Below are positions 59,716 to 64,000 of a stretch of DNA of 64,000 nt, in pieces. The notes beneath the pieces are model-generated. The model had not been told where the DNA came from, did no database searches, and saw nothing but the letters and a program-made list of their open reading frames with translations. The DNA is from Burkholderia sp. BCC1644 (GTDB lineage: Bacteria > Pseudomonadota > Gammaproteobacteria > Burkholderiales > Burkholderiaceae): the NCBI RefSeq assembly GCF_902833225.1, contig NZ_CADFEI010000008.1, positions 326,261-390,260 on the forward strand. Reading direction: 5' to 3'. Numbering within the stretch: position 1 is the stretch's first letter; each line of letters starts with the position of its first letter. The position numbers and the translations under genes were made by a program.

Positions 59716-61509
59716 TCAGTCCGTCGGCGCGGTCGACGCCAGCGCGATCCGCGCCTTCTCTTCGGGGCTTCCCGCCACGTAATACTTCTTCGCCCAGCTC
59801 GAATCGGGTGCGAGCGCGAGCCGCGCATGCGCGCCCGTCCCCGCGTCCGTGCCGTGCTGCTTCGCATTGATCGCCAAAGCCCGTGCGCGATAGTGCTCGT
59901 AGAGCCGCAGGAATTCCGCGAGATAGATCGCCGCGATCCGCTTGTCGCGGATCTCGAGCAGGTTCTCGTCGTTGTATTGCTCGGAGTTGCGGCTCATGTT
60001 CGCCGAGCCCGTATAGACGACCGGATTCGCGCCTTCCGCATCGATCACGATGAACTTGTGATGGATCACGACGGGTGGAAAGGCCGGCGCCGGCTCGCCG
60101 GGAAAGAGCCGCAGTTCCGGCGTGAAGCCCTGCGGCACGGTGGCCGGCGAGAAATACGCGGCATCGATCACGTCGTGGTTGTCGCGGCTGCGGTGGTACA
60201 GCTCGAGGTTCGCGAGCGTCGCCGCATCGAGCGTCTGGCCGGCCTGCTGCGCGGTATCGGCCTTCGTCGCACTGCCGACGTTGATCTTGTTCACCAGCCC
60301 GAACATCATCAGCCCGCGATCGCCGGCCGCGAAACAGGCGTCGCGCAGCGCCGCGTCGGTCGGCATGAACAGGCAGAACGACACCGAATGCTTCGCGGCC
60401 GCGATCGCAGCGACGATCGTGTCGATCTCGGTGCGCTGCCCCGCCGGCTCCGGGGAAAACGCGACGCGCACCTGCGCGCTGCCGATCGTCATCGGCGCCG
60501 ACCAGCCCGACGTCAGCTTCGCCGTCTCCGCGATCGACGGATTCCCGGCCAGCGCATGGGCGCGCTCGTTGTACAGCGCGGCCAGCACGGTCGAGTCGAA
60601 CGCGTGCAGCACGTTGGCCTGCTCGGTCAGCCCCTCGGTCGTGAAGTTCGCGGAACCGGTCAGCACGCGCGCGGGCGCCGGGTTCGACGGCGCATCGGTC
60701 ACGACGAACTTGTCGTGCATGATGTGCGTCTTGTCGCGCGGCGCGAGCGTCGCGAGACCCTGCAGCGCGTCGACGGCCGGCTGGTTCGGCGACGGCAGCG
60801 GCGGCTTGCCCTTGCGCGCCGTCGTGTGCGCATCGTAGACGATCGCGAGCGACGCTTCGCCGTGCTTGCGCCCGAATGCTTCGAATGCGGGCAACGCCCA
60901 CAGCGTATCGGTCAGGTGATAGACGGCCGACGCCGCGCGCGACGCCGGGTCGAGCATCTCCGCGAACACCTGCTCCATGTCGTTCGCGAGCCACGTGCGC
61001 AGCTTCAGCGCCTGCACGTCGCTCGGCGCCTCGTTCGGCGCGAGGCCCAGCGCCGCGACCTGCTTCGCGAACGCCTGCGAGCTGACCACCGCGCGGTTGA
61101 ACCACGTACCGATGCCGTCCTCGATGTGCGCGGGCAGCACGACGTCGCACACACCGGCTTGCGCGTCGAGCACCTGCAGGTTCGCCGGCGTGCCGACGAC
61201 CGGATAGACGTCATAGCGGAACGATGCATCGCGGTCCTGAGGATCGATGCGTGCATCCCACCACATGAATTTCTGGATCGGCGCCTGGTCGGTCGGTGCG
61301 TCGCCCTGCGTGTCGGCGGCCGGACCGTCGAACGTCAGGCGGTTCGGCAACCAGCTGTCCGGCGCACGCGTCTTGCCGTCGGCCGACCAGAAGCCCGGCG
61401 TGCGCCGGATCGCGAAGCCGAGGAAGTCGGACCGCGACGCCGCATCGGGCCAGTCGAAGGCCAGCAGGACCAAGGTGGGGGAAAGATAGCTGCGCACGCT
61501 GACGGTCAT
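59716..61509 (-). CDS. Phospholipase D-like protein with two HKD motifs
   Basis: 597 residues from the ATG at 61509 with GGGAG upstream. Two PLD motifs: H265-x-K267-x4-D272 followed by 'TGSANFT', and H483-x-K485-x4-D490 followed by 'TGSANMS', with 'NDENLLEIRD' after the second. The first about 200 residues ('DWPDAASRSDFLGFAIRR', 'KFMWWDARID') are a beta-rich extension not found in classical PLDs. No signal peptide is visible, so it is cytoplasmic or exported by a non-Sec route. The family includes phospholipases, nucleases and synthases; the substrate cannot be chosen from sequence. No VgrG or immunity gene is adjacent. Confidence 0.85.
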   Translation of the reverse strand: MTVSVRSYLSPTLVLLAFDWPDAASRSDFLGFAIRRTPGFWSADGKTRAPDSWLPNRLTFDGPAADTQGDAPTDQAPIQKFMWWDARIDPQDRDASFRYDVYPVVGTPANLQVLDAQAGVCDVVLPAHIEDGIGTWFNRAVVSSQAFAKQVAALGLAPNEAPSDVQALKLRTWLANDMEQVFAEMLDPASRAASAVYHLTDTLWALPAFEAFGRKHGEASLAIVYDAHTTARKGKPPLPSPNQPAVDALQGLATLAPRDKTHIMHDKFVVTDAPSNPAPARVLTGSANFTTEGLTEQANVLHAFDSTVLAALYNERAHALAGNPSIAETAKLTSGWSAPMTIGSAQVRVAFSPEPAGQRTEIDTIVAAIAAAKHSVSFCLFMPTDAALRDACFAAGDRGLMMFGLVNKINVGSATKADTAQQAGQTLDAATLANLELYHRSRDNHDVIDAAYFSPATVPQGFTPELRLFPGEPAPAFPPVVIHHKFIVIDAEGANPVVYTGSANMSRNSEQYNDENLLEIRDKRIAAIYLAEFLRLYEHYRARALAINAKQHGTDAGTGAHARLALAPDSSWAKKYYVAGSPEEKARIALASTAPTD

Positions 61510-61614
61510 TCGTTGCTCCCTGGCCTGGCGGCCGGTCGAGGTGAATGGGTCAGTGTTGACGGCGGTTCTTCCCGCGGGATGACGGTTCGGTGAACCTTGT
61601 ATGTCGGACGCGCG

Positions 61615-62373
61615 TCAGTCGCACACGAGCAGTTCGATCCCGCGCGCGGTCAGCGCACGGCGCACGGCCTTGTCGGGTGCGCGCTCGGTCACGAGATAGC
61701 GGGCGGCGGCCGTGCCGTTGATCCGCACCGGCGTCACGCGGCCGAATTTCGAATGGTCGGCGACGATGATCGCCGTGCCGGCCGCCGCGATCATCCGGCT
61801 GCGCACTTCGGCCGCGAGCCGCGAGTAGTCGGTGCATTCGCCGTCGGGCGTGATGCCGCCGGCGCCGACGAACGCGAAATCGACGTGGTATTGCGCAAGC
61901 TGGTGGATCGTGTCGAGCCCGAAGGTTGCGTCCTCGTCGTCGGACAGCTCGCCGCCGAGCAACGTCACGCGGTTGCCGTTGCGCCGTGCGAGCACGAACG
62001 CGGTACGCCAGTCGTTCGTGTAGATCGACAGCCGGTGCCGGTCGGCGAGCGCCAGCGCAACCGCATGCGGCGTGCTGCCCGAATCGATCAGCACCGATGC
62101 ATCGTCGGGAACGAATTCGGCCGCGCGCCGCCCGATTGTGCGCTTCGCTTCGGCGTTCGCGGCTTCGCGCTCGGACAGGCTCGGCTCGCGGCGATCCGCG
62201 GCCAGCGCACCGCCGTGCGTCATCACGAGCAGGCCGCGCGCAGCCAGCGCGTTCAGGTCGCGCCTGACCGTTTCGCGCGACACGTCGAGCGAACGGACGA
62301 GTTCCGCGACCGACAGCGCGCCCGACCGACCGAGCTCCGACAGGATGTATTGATGACGTTGTTCCGCCAGCAT
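61615..62373 (-). CDS. DeoR/GlpR-family transcriptional regulator
   Basis: 252 residues from the ATG at 62373 ('MLAEQRHQYILSEL'), the canonical DeoR start; the frame is open 14 codons further. HTH 'LSVAELVRSLDVSRETVRRDLNALAARGLLVMTHGGA' at about 20-56. The sensor domain shows 'DSGSTPHAVALAL', 'TNDWRTAFVLA', 'LLGGELSD', 'DFAFVGAGGITPDGECTDYS' and 'VADHSKFGR', which bind sugar phosphates. It is not next to a sugar operon in this window, so the regulon is unknown. Confidence 0.92.
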   Translation of the reverse strand: MLAEQRHQYILSELGRSGALSVAELVRSLDVSRETVRRDLNALAARGLLVMTHGGALAADRREPSLSEREAANAEAKRTIGRRAAEFVPDDASVLIDSGSTPHAVALALADRHRLSIYTNDWRTAFVLARRNGNRVTLLGGELSDDEDATFGLDTIHQLAQYHVDFAFVGAGGITPDGECTDYSRLAAEVRSRMIAAAGTAIIVADHSKFGRVTPVRINGTAAARYLVTERAPDKAVRRALTARGIELLVCD

Positions 62374-62580
62374 CGCGTGTGCGCCCGAGGCGACTGTAAT
62401 GGGTAAGCCGGCCATTGTATTACGGCCGTTTGACCGGCATTTGACGGCGGCGCGAAACGGGGCCGGCCGCGTTTCCCGAAAGCGAAATTCTGTATTGCCT
62501 CACGCGCGCGAATCGGCGCGATGCCGGTTGCTACACTTTGCGTTTCGCCGAACGACAGATCAAGCAAAGGGGCTCGCGCC

Positions 62581-62766
62581 ATGTATCGCAAAGGCAGTGT
62601 GATCGAAATCCAGTTTCCGCCCGAACGCCTCAACGACGCGGCCGGTGATCCGTACTGGATCGACCTGACGCTCGACGAGGCGCGCCGGCTCTACGAACAG
62701 CTCGCCGCGCGTTTCGCGACCGACGCGCGCGCAAACCAGCCGCTCGACACGTTCTCGATCGACTGA
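62581..62766 (+). CDS. Small hypothetical protein
   Basis: 61 residues from the ATG at 62581, with AAAGGGG 8 bp upstream; a longer start at 62521 adds 20 less likely residues. The sequence 'YRKGSVIEIQFPPERLNDAAGDPYWIDLTLDEARRLYEQLAARF' reads as a strand followed by an amphipathic helix and has natural composition for a cytoplasmic protein. It lies alone between the divergent deoR-type gene and the EamA gene. Function unknown. Confidence 0.65.
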   Translation: MYRKGSVIEIQFPPERLNDAAGDPYWIDLTLDEARRLYEQLAARFATDARANQPLDTFSID

Positions 62767-62978
62767 TCCGGCCGACCGCCGCGGCTTCGCACCCGCCCGC
62801 GCCGCATCGTGCGGCGCGGCACCCCACCCTTGCGCGTTGCAAACCCCACGCACCATGACGACCGGCACGGCCACGCATCGTCCGGCATGAGTGCAGGATT
62901 CGACAAGACGCCGGCGCCGCTTCCCCCGATACTGGCCGGCTTTCCGGTTCCGTCCAGCCGCCTCGCGGCCCGTCACGC

Positions 62979-63848
62979 ATGCTTACCTCGATCGTCGCCG
63001 CCGCGTTCGTCGCGCTGTGGTCCACCGGCTTCATCGTTGCGCGGGCAATCAAGCCCTACGCCGATCCCAACCTGTTCCTGCTCGCGCGTTTCGCGGGCAC
63101 GGCCGCGCTGTTCGGCGTGGTCGCGCTCGTCGCGCGCGCACCGTGGCCGGCCCGCCGCGAATGGCCGCGCCACCTGATCGCGGGCGCACTGCTGCAAGGC
63201 GTCTATCTCGGCGCGAGCTACTGGGCCGTCGCTCAAGGGCTGAACGCGGGCGTCATGGCGCTGCTCGGCGCGCTGCAGCCGCTCGCCACCGCCGTGCTTG
63301 CCGTCCCGCTGTTCGACGAGCGCCTGCCCAGGCGCGGCTGGTTCGGGATGGCGCTCGGGCTCGCCGGCGTCGCGCTCGTGCTCGCGCCGAAAGTCACGGG
63401 CGGCGTCGCGCCGCCGCCGGGCGCGGCGCCCGCCTGGCTCGTCGTCGCCGTGTCGGTGCTGGCGGTCGGATCGATCACGGCCGGCTCGCTGTACCAGAAA
63501 GGCAAGCTCGCGCAGAGCGACCTGCGCACGGCGGTTGCCGTTCAGAACTTCGGCGCGGCGATCGTCGCGGCCGTCTTCGTCGCGCTGCTTCATGAAACGC
63601 GCTGGATCGGCGCGCCGGCGCTGTGGGTGTCGCTCGTGTGGGGCGTCGTGTTCCTGTCCGGCGGCGCGGTCACGATGCTGATGTGGATGCTGCGCCGCGG
63701 CAATGCAGCGCGCGCGACGTCGCTGCTGTTCCTCGCGCCGCCGCTGGCCGCGTTGCAGGGCTACTGGCTGTTCGGCGAAACGCTCGCGGCGATCCAGCTC
63801 GCCGGCTTCGCGCTCGCGCTGGTGGGCGTCGTGCTCGCGCGGCGCTGA
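62979..63848 (+). CDS. DMT-superfamily transporter, EamA type
   Basis: 289 residues with ten hydrophobic helices in two EamA halves. 'AFVALWSTGFIVARAIKPYADPNLFLLARF' begins the first, and 'LQGVYLGASYWAVAQGLNAGVMALLGALQPLATAVLAVPLFDERL' is the typical end of the first half; 'LFLAPPLAALQGYWLFGETL' is its counterpart in the second. EamA carriers export amino acids or other metabolites. Substrate not inferable. Confidence 0.9.
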   Translation: MLTSIVAAAFVALWSTGFIVARAIKPYADPNLFLLARFAGTAALFGVVALVARAPWPARREWPRHLIAGALLQGVYLGASYWAVAQGLNAGVMALLGALQPLATAVLAVPLFDERLPRRGWFGMALGLAGVALVLAPKVTGGVAPPPGAAPAWLVVAVSVLAVGSITAGSLYQKGKLAQSDLRTAVAVQNFGAAIVAAVFVALLHETRWIGAPALWVSLVWGVVFLSGGAVTMLMWMLRRGNAARATSLLFLAPPLAALQGYWLFGETLAAIQLAGFALALVGVVLARR

Positions 63849-63895
63849 CGCCGGCCATCGGGCCCTCGCTCGCATCGCCCCGTTACTATCTTCAC

Positions 63896-63912
63896 GCCCC
63901 GATAATCGGGGC
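63896..63912. promoter_or_regulatory. 17-bp palindrome GCCCCGATAATCGGGGC
   Basis: Perfect 8-bp arms around a central A, 48 bp after the EamA stop. It could be an operator of the next gene beyond the window or, as RNA, part of a 3' hairpin, though a one-base loop would need to open. The following 88 bp show no supported gene; short ATG frames at 63914 and 63958 cannot be judged. Confidence 0.35.
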
Positions 63913-64000
63913 TATGGCCAGCCAGGCCCGGCATGATTCCCGCCCCCAGTCGCAGTCATGATCCGGGGGGTGTTGTCACCGGGCCTGGTGGGTGGCTGGT

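Noticed and set aside
63914..63961. Start of a gene at the right edge
   Set aside because: The ATG frame at 63914 stops after 15 codons, and the ATG at 63958 leaves too little sequence to judge.
1..64000. tRNA, rRNA or riboswitch genes
   Set aside because: No cloverleaf-like segment, rRNA stretch or familiar riboswitch core was found by eye; a covariance-model scan would be needed to exclude them.

Overview
The window is about 66-70% GC chromosomal DNA from a beta-proteobacterium, almost certainly Burkholderia and probably the Burkholderia cepacia complex. The evidence is OmpC-type porins that start with the Burkholderia pattern 'QSSVTLYG', MocR, GntR, LysR and DeoR regulators beside transporters and catabolic genes, and a diverse catabolic gene content typical of the secondary replicons of this genus (the replicon assignment is inference). 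I saw no rRNA, tRNA, CRISPR array or replication origin.

Layout. 1-789: C-terminal part of a TonB-dependent receptor. 824-9396: sugar-acid catabolism. A minus-strand operon (GntR regulator, ManD D-mannonate dehydratase, L-gulonate-type zinc dehydrogenase, YiaK-like reductase, ACS-type MFS permease) faces a plus-strand uxuB and hexuronate-type MFS permease. Two copies of the palindrome TACCATGGTA lie in the shared promoter region and are the likely GntR operators. 9602-13150: a periplasmic sulfur redox cluster with a Tat-exported DsrE-like protein, an anion-type binding protein, a diheme cytochrome (TsdB-like) and thiosulfate dehydrogenase TsdA. 13194-17281: secreted beta-propeller-like protein, GFA-family protein, porin. 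17587-27221: LysE exporter, GNAT, phosphoesterase, an OmpR/EnvZ-type two-component pair, a TlpA-like thioredoxin, divergent paiB and MocR, and a class A PBP. 27256-29585: poorly conserved or decaying small genes. 29616-35333: purine nucleoside module (deaminase, NCS2 permease, LysR, Tat-exported nucleoside hydrolase, porin). 35495-41460: L,D-transpeptidase, MFS permease, MscS-type channel.

41512-53630 differs from its surroundings. It is one long minus-strand unit: two paralogous lipoproteins, a 1533-residue RTX protein carrying both an HExxH metallopeptidase-like N-terminus and a C39/papain-like cysteine peptidase-like domain, then a complete type I secretion system (ABC exporter, HlyD adaptor, TolC). 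The upstream end is visibly AT-rich and borders a chimeric, frameshifted transposase remnant, which points to horizontal acquisition. This is the most novel part of the window. I interpret it as a secreted RTX peptidase effector with candidate lipoprotein immunity or chaperone partners.

53708-58847: lysine/pipecolate catabolism (amaB divergent from a lysine-type permease and amaA). 58976-63848: TetR regulator, phospholipase D-like protein, DeoR regulator, a small conserved-looking ORF and an EamA transporter. The window ends in an unassigned intergenic stretch.
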